Shown: positions 1-10,499 of the stretch, in pieces | Position numbering within the stretch: the stretch's first letter is position 1 | Layout of the letters: every line of letters starts with the position of its first letter | Origin: Pomphorhynchus laevis | Taxonomy: Eukaryota; Acanthocephala; Palaeacanthocephala; Echinorhynchida; Pomphorhynchidae | DNA: 64,000 nucleotides | Direction of reading: 5' to 3' | Assembly (NCBI GenBank): GCA_012934845.2 | Contig: WNNJ02003857.1 | Coordinates: 16,735 to 80,734, forward strand | The notes under the pieces: model-generated | Databases searched by the model: none | Seen by the model: the letters and a program-made list of their open reading frames with translations, nothing else | Told to the model about the DNA's origin: nothing | Program-made: the position numbers and the translations under genes

Positions 1-3000
1 TTACTGTCATCAAGACTTTACTTACTGATCAAAGATTCTAGAACATTCGACTCAGCCTTAAATATACTCGATAAGCAATTTCAGAAGCCAGTTAACGCGG
101 TTTTTAATAGATTTCAACTGCATACTTGTCGTCAAGATAAAACGATGAATATCCAGCAATATGTGAGAAAACTTGAAGAGTTGGCAACAAAGTGTAATTT
201 TGAAGATGTCGATGCCGCAACTAACCGTCGAAGCCATATCATTGACGCCCTCGTCCATGGTCTACTAAATTCTTATATACGTGAGAGGATACTCGAATCG
301 AATAAAACTGACTTCGATGAAATTGTTTTAATGGCATCATCTCTAGAGGCCGCACAACAACAAGCAGCCGTTTTTACTTCAAATGACGAGACAAGATCAA
401 TGCTAGCATCGGTTTCAGCGGACAACAATAACGAACCCTCCCATTCCGAATTCGATGATGACAAATCGATTAACGCAGCCTTGCGAAACAAAATTACCAA
501 ACGCTGTTACTTTTGCGGTAATCATTATCACCCCCGCAGTAAGTGTCCTGCAAGAGACGTTACTTGCAACATTTGTTCTAAACATGGTCATTTTGCCAAA
601 GTCTGTCAATCAAAATTAAAATTTTCCACCTCGACTTCATCGGCGTTATGTTCCATGTCCAACTTAGAGGATCCAAGTTCATTGACTTCCATTACAATCA
701 ATGGTCAACAAATCGAATGTCTTCTAGATACGGGCAGTTCAGAAAATTTCATTGACACGAATATCGCACATAAATTACAACTGACAACCACATCTTGCTG
801 TAAAACAGTTTATATGGCGTCCTCCTCCTCTTGGGCCACAATTACAAAACAGTGCACAACAAACATTGAGTTGAATAAAAATACTTATCCACGCTGCCGT
901 TTTTCATTGTTGTCGTCATTATGCGCTGATGCCATATTAGGCAGAGAATTCATGAAGGAACATGAATTCATAACGTTCCCATTCGGTGGAAATTTGCCTG
1001 GACTAACTCTCGCTAACATATCTCCAGCATCTGCCATAAAAATCCAGCCATTAACACTTTTTCCGAATTTGCCGAAACATCTCATTCCAGTTGCCACGAA
1101 ATCAAGAAGACAGACACTATCAAACGCCGAGTTTATTCGAAGCCAAGTAGCTAACTTACTCAAATCCGGCATTATTCGAGAAAGCAGATCGCCTTGGCGC
1201 TCACAGGTTCTTGTTGTTACAAATAGGAATGGTAGACAGAGAATGGTTGTCGACTACTCGCAAACTATTAACCGATTCACATCTTTGGATGCCTACCCTC
1301 TTCCTAATATCGATGACCTCATTTCGAAGATTGCAACACATTCCGTGTTTTCGACGCTCGATCTTTCCAGTGCTTACTATCAGATTCCATTGCTGGAGGA
1401 AGATAAAAAATACACGGCTTTCGAAGCATCAGGACGTTTGTACGAATTCCAGCGAATTCCTTTTGGGCTTACAAATGCTGTTTCTGCTTTCCAACGAATC
1501 ATGAATAACCTCATCGAACACTATCAACTTGAAGGAGTATTTGCTTACTTAGATGACATCATCGTGTGTGGAAATAGCACTGATGAACACGACAAAAGAC
1601 TAGATCGTCTAACGACCATCGCTAATCAGCTCAACATCAAATTCTCTCCGGAAAAGTCGCGTTTGGGCAAGACACAACTCAATTTTTTGGGCTACCATAT
1701 TCGACATGGTTGCATCAAACCTGACACTGAAAGAATTAAGCCATTTCTTACTTACCCGATTCCGGAAAATCACACTTCACTACAGAGACTCCTCGGTATG
1801 CTCGCTTACTATTCGAGGTGGATCCCTTCTTTCTCGGCAAAGATACGCCCACTGGTAGAATCGAAAGATTTTCCCCTCGATCGTGCTGTCATCCGACAGA
1901 TAGAAGAAATAAAGTCGGAAATCTCGAATTCATTTTTATGTGCTTACAATCCGGATCTTTCCTTGACTGTTGAAACTGACGCCTCATATTCATCTATCGG
2001 CGCGGTGCTCAGTCAAAACAACTGCCCCGTCGCCTTCTATTCACGATCCTTGCCTAAAACAGCGTTGCGACAGTCGAGTGTGGAAAAGGAGGCTTACGCG
2101 ATTGTGGAAGCTCTTAAATATTGGAAGCATTTCCTGCTAGGACGCTATTTCATTGTCAAAACCGATCAGAGGTCAGTGTCATTTATGTTTGATCAAAAAC
2201 TGTCGAATCGCATAAAAAGTGACAAAATCGCTCGATGGAGAATTGAACTTGCACCTTACAATTTTGGCATTGAATACCGGCCCGGACAATCAAATAAAGC
2301 TGCTGACGCAATGTCTAGGATAACATGTTCGTCTTGCAAAACAGTTAATGATCTTAAGATCTTGCATAATTCATTGTGTCATCCGGGTGTCAGTCGATTA
2401 CTTCACTACGTTCGTTCGCATGAGTTACCTTTTGACAAAAGTGACGTTGCGGACGTTGTCTCTTCGTGTCAAATTTGCGCCGAATTGAAGCCTCGATACG
2501 CTAGACCAGAAACAGCACATGTCATCAAGGCTACGCATCCATTTGAACGGCTAAGCATTGACTTTAAAGGCCCATTGACATCAACTACAGAAAACAAATA
2601 TCTCCTTTGTGTCGTTGACGAATATTCTCGCTTTCCGTTCGCCATACCGTGTAAGGATACATCTTCTATATCAGTCATCAATTGCCTGAATCAAATCTTC
2701 AGTGTTTTTGGTTACCCAGCCAACGTTCACAGTGACCAAGCAACATGTTTTCAATCCAACGAATTCCGAACGTATCTAAATTCTCGCGGTATTAGCTGCA
2801 CCCGCAGTTCGTGCTACAACCCACGTGGTAACGGACAGGCCGAACGATTCGTTGGAATAATCTGGAAGACAACCCAACTCGCCCTCAAAACTCACAGGAA
2901 AACACTGGCGGAATGGGAATTTGTTCTGCCATTGGTTTTGTCATCTTTGCGCAGCTTACTGTGTACCGCGATAGGGGAGACTCCACATCAACGACTATTT

Positions 3001-3504
3001 TCTTTCCCAAGGAATTCTTGTAACAAATGTATCGTTCCGAGATGGTTGGGAACAGGTGAAAACGTGCTTTTAAATCAGAATCCAATGTCTAAATCAAATC
3101 CGTTGTTTTCGCAGGCTGAAATCTTACAATCAAATGGTAACTACGCTACTATTCGGAAACCTTGCGGGAAAGAGATGAATGTGTCCGTAAGAAGACTGAC
3201 CAGGTACCCTATTACAAATTCTAACATAGATAACGATATGCTACTGATTGATCGGACATCAGAAGGAGACGGCATGCATTCAAAAACCGACTCGACAATC
3301 GTATCACGACAATCATTGAATGGAGCTGATAATATTACACAAGTTGGAATCGGTAACTATCGGAGTGAAGAGAATCAACAAGTCGAACATAATAGACTTC
3401 AAGAATTACGGCGTAGTCCTAGGGATAGAAGAACTCCGAAGTACCTAGACGATTATATAATCGGGGAAGACTGTGATAATCTAACATGTAATCATATTGT
3501 ATAA
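1..3504 (+). mobile_element. Ty3/gypsy retrotransposon gag-pol ORF, cut by left window edge
   Basis: One frame is open from the first base of the window to the stop at 3504; the first ATG inside it is at 145. Order of parts (residues counted from that ATG): the end of a gag matrix/capsid-like region, two CCHC zinc knuckles (CX2CX4HX4C, residues 121-134 and 141-154), an aspartic protease with DTG near 196, a reverse transcriptase with the YLDD box near 468, RNase H with an ETDAS motif near 611, an integrase HHCC finger near 750-795, and an integrase core with D and E positions visible up to the GNGQAERF motif. Gag and pol are one continuous frame. The coding part in view looks whole. Its 5' LTR and leader lie outside the window. 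After the stop only about 60 bases, including an AATAAA, precede a LINE fragment, so a full 3' LTR is not seen here. The long open frame suggests a fairly young copy. Confidence 0.95.
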
Positions 3505-3566
3505 CTATATTCTAGATTGTTGAATAAAGCCTTATTTGGTTTATCATTACAATACTTTAATATCAC
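3505..3566 (+). other. short 3' flank of the gypsy ORF
   Basis: Short AT-rich stretch between the gypsy stop codon and the start of LINE-A homology. It carries an AATAAA-like signal shortly after the stop. It may be the beginning of a 3' LTR or untranslated region that has been cut off by the LINE fragment. There are too few bases to decide. Confidence 0.35.
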
Positions 3567-4200
3567 CCCAATCCAATCTTATTTTAAACTCCGCAAAATT
3601 ACAGGTGGTAGTTTTTCATGGCTCCCCTGCGACGAAGAAAAAACTTAAGAGACTAGCACTCTCTGCGCTCTCCTGTATATTTGCCTCTGAACCACTTCCC
3701 ACCTTCACAAGTCGAGTAAAATACCTGGGGTTCACCGTTCCGGTGAACTGGTCGGCGAAAGCCGACCTGGATAGACTCAAACGTATCCTGAAGAAAGCTA
3801 GGTGGGCTCTGAAACGGGCCCAGCATCTGTCATTGAAAGGGAAAACCCAGGTGCGCCTTTGGGGCACCTGGGCTATCTCGGGATTAGTCTTCTTTTCAAG
3901 AGGACGTCCCCCAAAGCAAAGACTAAGGTTCCTGAAGCTCCTCGTCTCTCGTTTACCCAGCATAGTCCGCACCGACTGGATTCTTCGGGGGTGAAAGACC
4001 CCGGGTGGTTCAGTCGGAAGGCGGCGTGTTGGATCGGTTGGGGCTCAGATCCCCACGGATTTGATGCTTTAAGGCGTTGAGGACTATATCAGAAGAAATA
4101 AATTATCTTATCTACTGGCTGAATTAACTATAATCTCTTTTTGACCTTATTTATGTATTTATTGTTGCTTTTAGTAAGAAAATCTTTATTTATTTATATA
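3567..4200 (+). mobile_element. LINE-A, 5'-truncated 3' end
   Basis: The sequence is homologous to the last third of the longer copy at 15563-16200. It covers the end of the reverse transcriptase ORF (thumb region with the VKYLGFTV motif, then a basic stretch) and the 3' UTR. The ORF ends at 3994. The 3' UTR keeps the hairpin GGGG..CCCC followed by a tRNA-like segment (3987-4070), and ends in an ATCTTTATTTATTTATA-type tail near 4195. Homology starts abruptly at about 3567, the usual 5' truncation of target-primed reverse transcription. It lies in the same orientation as the gypsy element just upstream. Confidence 0.85.
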
Positions 4201-5640
4201 CTTTAAAATCCATATTTGCAGCACATTGACAAAATAAAGTTGCCCTTGATAGTGGTGTGCTCACTTGACATTTTGTGATACATGTGTTTGTTTACATTCT
4301 AAATAACAACTACAAAATTTTGACTAGCTATACAATTTGATAATCATAAAAGGTTCGACGCATTTTATGATTTCATTATATGAAGAAACTATTAGGTTTT
4401 CGAAATAGGACCTCTATTCCTTATTCGAATACATCGTGTATTGTTTATTAGTTAATAGTTAATTAGTTAATTTTATTGTTATGTAATTATTAATTGTATT
4501 AAAATATTATATAATTATTTATTATTTATAATTATTTATCTTTATTTTTGATTTATAAATAGTATAAAATACGTAGACTCAATTATCTAATTTGCTTAAT
4601 GAATCTGAATGTTTATAGATGCTTGTATGTTTTATCATTTAATTAGTAAATACATTATTAACTTTGTTATTACACAATCTATGTTTACAGCTTTATAAAT
4701 AACAATCAATACATTTACGTTTTACCTTTACCCATTTCGATAAGCTAGAGTTGCAAGGACAACAGCGCGGTACGCTACGACTAGACCCTTGTGGCATGAT
4801 TTGTATTTTTTAGTAACATTGTAATCACCCATATTTTAATAAGTTACTTGTAAGTTTAGATAGTTAAGCTGTTGTCTAATTAGCGAGCGGAACTGACAGG
4901 AAGCTTGATTGTAATCACTAATTAAGAATTCAGAACTTATTCTGCAACTCGTATTTATTATCGCCAAGTATTTATCAATAATCATTATTATATATTTGAC
5001 CTCCGAAATAGCTTGCTTCTGACAGAATCATCCACCTTCCAACAACACTCGGAACTGTGGTCTGACAAGTTTCTTAAGTCCATTAATAAATCAAACTTGC
5101 CGCCACTAATCTCTGATTCTTATAGCAGGAAGCCCAAGCCACAAAAGGCCAGTTATCGTTCGTCCCTAAAGTTACATATATCACGACAAATTATGTATGA
5201 TCCACATTAATTGTCACATTTGCTCTAATTGCTGTCGATGCAAATATTGTCATTTACAGTGTCCTCCGATTTCCAAGTATTCCATTGCCTCATAATTTCA
5301 ACCATACCACTTAGTCCAATTGATTTATCACGATCGAACTTCGTTTAATCAATCGTCTTAACACGTCCTACTAACCAATCATTCTAATTATTTTGTTCGC
5401 GCTCTGTAAATCTATATCAATATATCCCACTAAAACTCTTTAATTAGTCACTCCCTCAAATTAGAAGTATATACTGTTATGATACTTATCTTTATTCTAC
5501 TATATATTCGTATTGTATTCTAGATTGAGCATGTAAAAACTACATTAGTTTATATCCGACAATTTTATAGTGTCGTTGATTAATGTCTGAACCTGATTCG
5601 CGTTCAAAGATACTGATTTCACCCGTTACTTATAACCAAT
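4201..5640. other. AT-rich stretch with one repeat copy; otherwise no gene seen
   Basis: No supported gene. Bases 4405-4600 are a minus-strand copy of the AT-rich 'R1' repeat (see 34393): the start signature with ACTGAGTCTACGTATTTTA lies at the high-coordinate end, and the end signature GAATAAGG..AGAGG at the low end. Bases about 4730-5640 are less AT-rich and precede a gypsy gag fossil in the same orientation, so they may hold its old LTR and leader. I could not find a matching partner LTR. The short ORF at 5013-5210 is not recognisable. Confidence 0.4.
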
Positions 5641-5649
5641 CAAAATTAC

Positions 5650-6370
5650 AGTTTTACCGGATGAACCGGAATCCACTGACAACCAGTTAAGCAATGCATT
5701 GGTTTGCAACATTCAAGTAATTATTGCGATATATATTAACGCACCGTCCGAAGCACAACTCCAAATTCTTCGAAACTTTATATCATCAGAGATTTGCAAA
5801 TCAATACAAACGGCAGATTTATATTACAAGGTTGTAAGGATGTTAAAAGTAATGTACTACAAGCCAATCAACATAGTGTATATTCGCCACATGATCTTTG
5901 CTCATCATCACTTCGAATGAGAAGACATTTAACAATACGTTAATACGTTGAAGCAACTCACAGTTGACTGCGACCTCAAGGACGTCACAATGGCTGAACA
6001 TTATAGCCAGATCATTTCAAATGCATTCATCATGAAATTATTTTTGTCCAAAATTCGGAAAAGGATACTCGGAAACAATTCTTTGCAACTATCAAGCGCA
6101 TTAGGAGTAGTAAAGACAACGGAAATAGCCAAGAAACGATCAGCCGTTTTCGTAACTTCTCGCAACGCTTACTAACCAAAGTTCACTTAATGTATCACAC
6201 AGTGACGAAATTGTAAATCCGATGATAGTTGCCGCGTTGTCTAATGTAAACTGGAAATGATTTTTTCAGTCGCGGATCATAGAAACATTTAAGCACATCT
6301 TGCCCCGCGAGAGTTAACGTGTAATAATTGTGGTAAAATTGGCCATTATGCACGTGCCTGCCGCAGTTTA
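5650..6370 (+). mobile_element. Ty3/gypsy gag fossil
   Basis: Broken gag-like remnant. Recognisable parts are a capsid-like stretch (5699-5920 and 5948-6160, with a KQLTVDCDL.. segment that parallels the gag of the element at 145) and a single CCHC zinc knuckle (CNNCGKIGHYARAC) at about 6318-6356. The pol part is absent: the fossil stops at about 6370, exactly where a LINE-A 5' end on the other strand begins. It has several breaks and looks old. Confidence 0.6.
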
Positions 6371-6777
6371 AATAAATAAATAATACAATCCAGGAGGTCA
6401 CGGTTCTTGTGAATCTCCCCAGGACGTATGTAGACATTGGCAAGACTGAGGCGTTTACCGTTCTTACAGATTGAAACTACCAAACAAGACATGGCTGGAC
6501 ACGAGTAGTTAAATAGGAGGGAGGACCTTAAGGAGCACTTAACTAAGGTCAAGAGTCCTTGAGAAGAAGAGGAGTGAGGTGGGGTTATGTACGGAGTATA
6601 GTGGGAACTAATATGCCTTGGGATAAATCGAGTAATGTTCTGGTGGAGACGGATAGACCGCGTTTCCTGAAGGACTCTAACTTCTACATCTCTACCAGAT
6701 AAAAGTCTAAGGGCAGAAGCACCTCCCGAATTCCACTGAAGGACATTCAGTGAAAAAGGTTTACGAGTTCTCTGCAT
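6370..6777 (-). mobile_element. LINE-A ORF2 start, endonuclease N-terminus, cut off
   Basis: The minus-strand ORF from 6777 begins with a region ending LNVLQWNSGG, the usual opening of an apurinic-type (APE) endonuclease of non-LTR elements. It continues for about 135 residues with the same series of motifs as the copy at 13640 (SGRD..V, the Q/ETRSIR segment, SSSSQGLLTLVK, NVYIRPGEIH). It then ends abruptly near 6370 inside the endonuclease domain, where the gypsy gag fossil begins. The reverse transcriptase is missing. This is the opposite of the usual LINE truncation, so a deletion, recombination or secondary insertion must have removed the 3' part. Confidence 0.75.
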
Positions 6778-6810
6778 TGTGATGGATTAGTTGGATGGGG
6801 GATTGCCTAC

Positions 6811-7562
6811 CTAGACAGAGCTAGGTGCAGGAAGGTTATCCTTCCCGCCACTAGCCCCACTAGGGGTCGGTACTTGCCCCTGGGCAATATCTTCATTTCC
6901 CCCTTTCTTGCTCTTGAGGAGCTTCCCGATCTTGATTGGGGGGACGGGGTGAGCCGAGCCTCCCCTTTTCTTCGATACAGGAATATTCGGTTGTGCTGGC
7001 ACTGTAAGATTCGTGTTAACGGCCCCAATGGCCATCAGGATGAAATTTTCTAGCGTCTTGTGTGATGCTTTTATTTTTAGGTCCATCAATTTAGTGATCT
7101 CAGAATCGTCCATCCGCTGTGGACCTGCGATGTTTGAGTAGGAGGTGGATGTTTTTGTTTTGGACGGTCGAACAAATTGAGCTTTGTACGCCTTATAAAC
7201 TTGAGACAGGACCTGCGCCAAGCCGGATGGCTTCCTCCGCAGTTTGTATACGATGGAATGGGCTTGCAGGAGTCGTTGGAAGAAAGGGAAGAACATGTGG
7301 CGGATCCACACGAACCACATGTGGGCGTCCCACTGCAGCTGGAGGCCCAGTGCCCCCATTTGTGACACCGGCTGCAGTGGGGGTAGGTGAACTCGTCAAT
7401 GTCCACAATCGAAAAGTGTAGATTAAATCCCATGAAAGGGTTTGATGCCGATTTAGAGAGAATTTCCGCTCTGTCGACAGAGGCGGAACAGAATCCTACC
7501 TGTATAGGGTTACCATCCCTACCCAGTAATTGTCGTAGATTGGAAACCTGGAATCTGTCCAT
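6811..7562 (-). mobile_element. LINE-A ORF1, zinc-knuckle nucleic-acid-binding protein
   Basis: This ORF precedes the ORF2 start by about 30 bases on the same strand. The first part (7562 to about 7190) holds an RRM-like stretch of about 60 residues, then zinc knuckles: CHKWGHWASSC, a second C..CGS..C cluster and CTNCGGSHPAWRRSC. A frame change near 7190 moves the rest into the neighbouring frame (to 6811), which is lysine- and proline-rich and ends shortly before ORF2. The arrangement (ORF1 with CCHC knuckles, then APE endonuclease and RT) is typical of Jockey/I/R1-type LINEs. ORF1 proteins of this kind coat the element RNA. One frameshift is visible. Confidence 0.75.
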
Positions 7563-8150
7563 AAGTACTTTTTTATCTTCGTCTTCTAACGAGCAAGGAA
7601 GGTTTATTTATTTTTAATGATAATAAGCTTAATAATTATATCCCCTTGTTCTTTGAGATTATTTGAGAAGTAGTCAGAATAAGTAGTTAGTAGGTCTGAA
7701 GATACAAAGGAGATTTTAATTTCCCCTGGAAAAAGTTTTACTTTGTTAGCAAAAAAAAAAATTTTGTAATTGATTTTAGTAAAGTTTTGTAGGCTTAATG
7801 ATGATTAAGTTCTTCATTTTCGGGATGGGGGGAAGTTCCTCCCCATCATTTGATGAACACAAAAAGTTACTGACCTTAGAAGTTGGAGTTATCGTTGTAG
7901 AAGTATCAAAACTCACCATATTCTCTCCTTGGAAATTGTGAAAATATTCGTTGATTTATTAAAGTAAAAAACACAAAAAACGGATTTTTCTATTAATTAT
8001 ATTTTATGTAGATAACACAAGTATATGTTGTGTTTTTTTTGTGTTGCTGATGCTGAACACGGTCGTGATCGGCATCTTTGAATTTATGTTGTTTTGCAGT
8101 ATGTGACCACAATATAATTATGTGCTTGTGCTGTCAAAAATTACCCGAAA
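7563..8150. other. LINE-A 5' end and AT-rich spacer
   Basis: Bases 7563-7620 are probably the short 5' UTR of the minus-strand LINE-A copy. The remainder is AT-rich, with a poly-A run near 7750 and an imperfect inverted repeat around 7965-8045. No gene is supported. Confidence 0.4.
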
Positions 8151-8152
8151 GT

Positions 8153-8830
8153 ATAAAAAATCGACTCTGTTTATCAAAGAAAAGAGGAAATCTTTTGGTA
8201 TTTCACTAACTTCTGTTAAAAATTTTTATTTGAGCAATTATAAATATTGCAATAGTGTGCAAGCATAATTAATAACTTTATGTCTTTGTGGTGTAGGCGT
8301 TCAATTGTATTCAGTGTTCTGTAAGCGAGGCCAGGACTGATGCATCATTGCCAATTTGTATGGTAGTTTTATGCGTTGCATTAGGAAGGAGTCAGCCCGC
8401 GGGTCGTTCGCAAATCCGTGAAGCTTTTTGCTCAGCAGACGGAACAAGTTAAATGCTTCCTTGCCCATTGCGTCTGTGGTTTCGATGGCTATGGGAATGA
8501 AATCCATCCCTAGTGCTACTGATCCGGATCCTGCTAGAGCTGTCGCCTGGTGACTGGGAGCTAGCGGGTTTAACGCATGTGAAGTCTCAACATGCGAATT
8601 TGCCGCAGTCCAATGGGACTATTGTAACGCCGTCTTCTGTTAGCATCTTCAGAAAAACCCTTCTGTAACATCTCCAGAAAATTACTTCAGAAAATTTAGG
8701 TAATTACCTGAAGATGCTCGTAGTGGTTAGCAAAATATAAATGAAAAATTTCCTCTTTACTTTGATTCAGCTCCAATAATTATTTATTAATGATGGATCA
8801 TATTATCAACAATTAAAAATAGAAGATATT
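8153..8830. repeat. palindromic hammerhead-like repeat family, interrupted copy
   Basis: The outer left part (about 8165-8220) and the outer right part (8631-8820) match the palindromic family best seen at 55932-56155, including the conserved outer arms around GATCCAGCTCCAATAATT and ATAATATGATCCAT. The inner right arm has CTGAAGA at 8708, then a hairpin-forming segment and AAAATAT. The left half is separated from the right half by about 410 bases that include a LINE C-terminal fossil. The copy is diverged. Confidence 0.6.
8301..8640 (-). mobile_element. LINE C-terminal domain fossil (PD-(D/E)XK-like)
   Basis: The minus-strand frame from 8507 reads DFIPIAIETTDAMGKEAFNL and later FLMQRI. This matches the conserved end of the domain downstream of RT in one class of invertebrate non-LTR elements (Y/F-x-F-x-P-x-A-x-E-T-x-G..QRxSxAxxRGN). 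Just upstream, 8640-8510 contains DGVTIVPLDCGKF and DFTCV in another frame, corresponding to RPDGASLVPWERG and WDFTCP of the copy at 46119. It is a short, broken fragment with at least one frameshift. Function is inferred from family resemblance only. Confidence 0.6.
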
Positions 8831-9473
8831 TTATTTTTTATTGTTAATTTTTTATTTAATTTATTCCGGTATTTTGGTTAATTACGATTTTTATGTAGAT
8901 TTTATTATTATAATCAGTAAAATGCATATTTAAACGGCAATTTTTAAATAAATGTAAATATGTAATGAACACGGCTATTATCCTCACAAATTTTAGAATT
9001 TTGCAACTGAAAATGTATATACTCTTATAATTGATAGCATTTTTGTAATAAAAATGGCATCTATCTAGTATGAAAGATCATGTCAATTAACTAAACAGCT
9101 AGCGTGAAGTGTAAATATTACATATTTTAATTTGCAAGAAATTCATGTTTATGTAAGTGTTAGTGAACACCGAACTAGATAGGATATAACACAAGGAGCA
9201 GCAAGCACATTGTTAAAGGTATTTTTCAAAACAAGGGAAATGTAGGATAATGCAAATACGAATGTGACATCATTATAATCGGTTAAGCTTATTTTTATAA
9301 TTTAATAAAAACTAATGTTTAATTTGGATATTTTGAAAATTCAAAACATTAAAGTATTCAAATTATGCATAAAACGGAAGGATCCCAGCTGCTTCGTGTA
9401 AATGATGTCAATATTAAAGAAGGTCATTCCTAGCAAACAAAATTTGAAATATTTTCTTTCAAATCCTATTTGA
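8831..9473. other. AT-rich spacer, nothing recognised
   Basis: No ORF or repeat with a recognisable partner was seen. Base composition is very AT-rich. Confidence 0.5.
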
Positions 9474-9838
9474 TGCTGCTTGACCAAGAAAAAACTGGCA
9501 AAACTGTCGATTGATGTATTGCAACTTTTAATTCTAGCAATTTGAATATTCTCAATATTAAAGTCATTCTTATCTACCGATATATTTCGACATAACGTGG
9601 CTATAATATTCAATAATTGTATTTATATTATTTCTCAAGTTTTTCAGGACACAAAACAACTTAAAGAAAACTTGAAAGATAAAATAAATACAATTCTTGG
9701 ATATGATAGCCACGTGATGTCGAAATATATCGGAAGATGGAAATGACTCTAATATTTAGAATATTCAAATTACTAGAATCAAAAGTTGCAATACATCATT
9801 CGAGTATTATTTGCCAGTTTTTTCTTGGTCAAGGAGCA
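9474..9838. repeat. 365-bp foldback (inverted-repeat) element
   Basis: Two arms of about 165-175 bases (9474-9640 and 9665-9838) are inverted copies separated by a short loop. Examples: TGCTGCTTGACCAAGAAAAA at the left end pairs with the complement of the right end, and CCGATATATTTCGACAT occurs in both arms in opposite orientation. Homology stops sharply at both outer ends. The short ORFs in the two arms are mirror readings of each other, not genes. It resembles a foldback or MITE-type element; no target-site duplication was established. Confidence 0.75.
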
Positions 9839-10490
9839 TGTGTCGAAATTCTGACAGCACAGCAAGTCGTTCACATTAACACGTATAGGCCCACAAATAC
9901 AGATCTAAACTATAATTTAAAATTTCTAAATGCTAAATATCTATACTTTTTTATGCATGCATTTCTGCGTCTTTAAAAGTAAAAATCATATAGGGTAGCC
10001 TAATTTGATTGATTTTTTAGATTGTTTTCCAATAATTTAAAATTTAATGTAATATTCAAGGAAGTTTATTTCGGACTCGCAATCCTGCATGCTTTTCTCT
10101 TGCCTAGTTAAACGGCCACACTTAGTCTTTAGAATAGAAACAAGACCGATCGTCGACACTCCTGTTCAATCGCCTCCCAAGTTCAGCAATTGTTTTTAAG
10201 AATTAGTTTCCTACTTGTCTTTGTTCCCACTTTTCCTCCTCTGTTGTAATTGCATTGGCAAGTATAATTATATTCAATCATTTTGTTCGAGTGTAAGAAC
10301 AGGCCTTACGAATTGTTTTCTATGAAATCGTAATTATTCATCGTCATTTACAATTTTCATTTTAAACTCTTAAAATTTTAAACTCACATTATGTGAGTTG
10401 CTAGAATGTAATTGTGTTGTCTTAAGAATTTAATGGTTTATTGTTTGAAACAAATCTTTTGAAATTAAAATTCCAAAAATTATTTATAAA
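9839..10490. other. intergenic; a less AT-rich patch at 10080-10330
   Basis: No gene is supported. Bases 10080-10330 have more balanced composition than their surroundings and could be a decayed LTR or SINE. I found no second copy in the window. Confidence 0.35.
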
Positions 10491-10499
10491 TGTTAATCC

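Noticed and set aside
3990-4070. A genuine tRNA gene
   Set aside because: No acceptor stem or complete cloverleaf could be drawn, and the segment recurs as part of the LINE-A 3' UTR.
7119-7617. Plus-strand ORFs opposite the LINE-A ORF1
   Set aside because: The minus strand carries the zinc-knuckle pattern; the plus frames are shadows.
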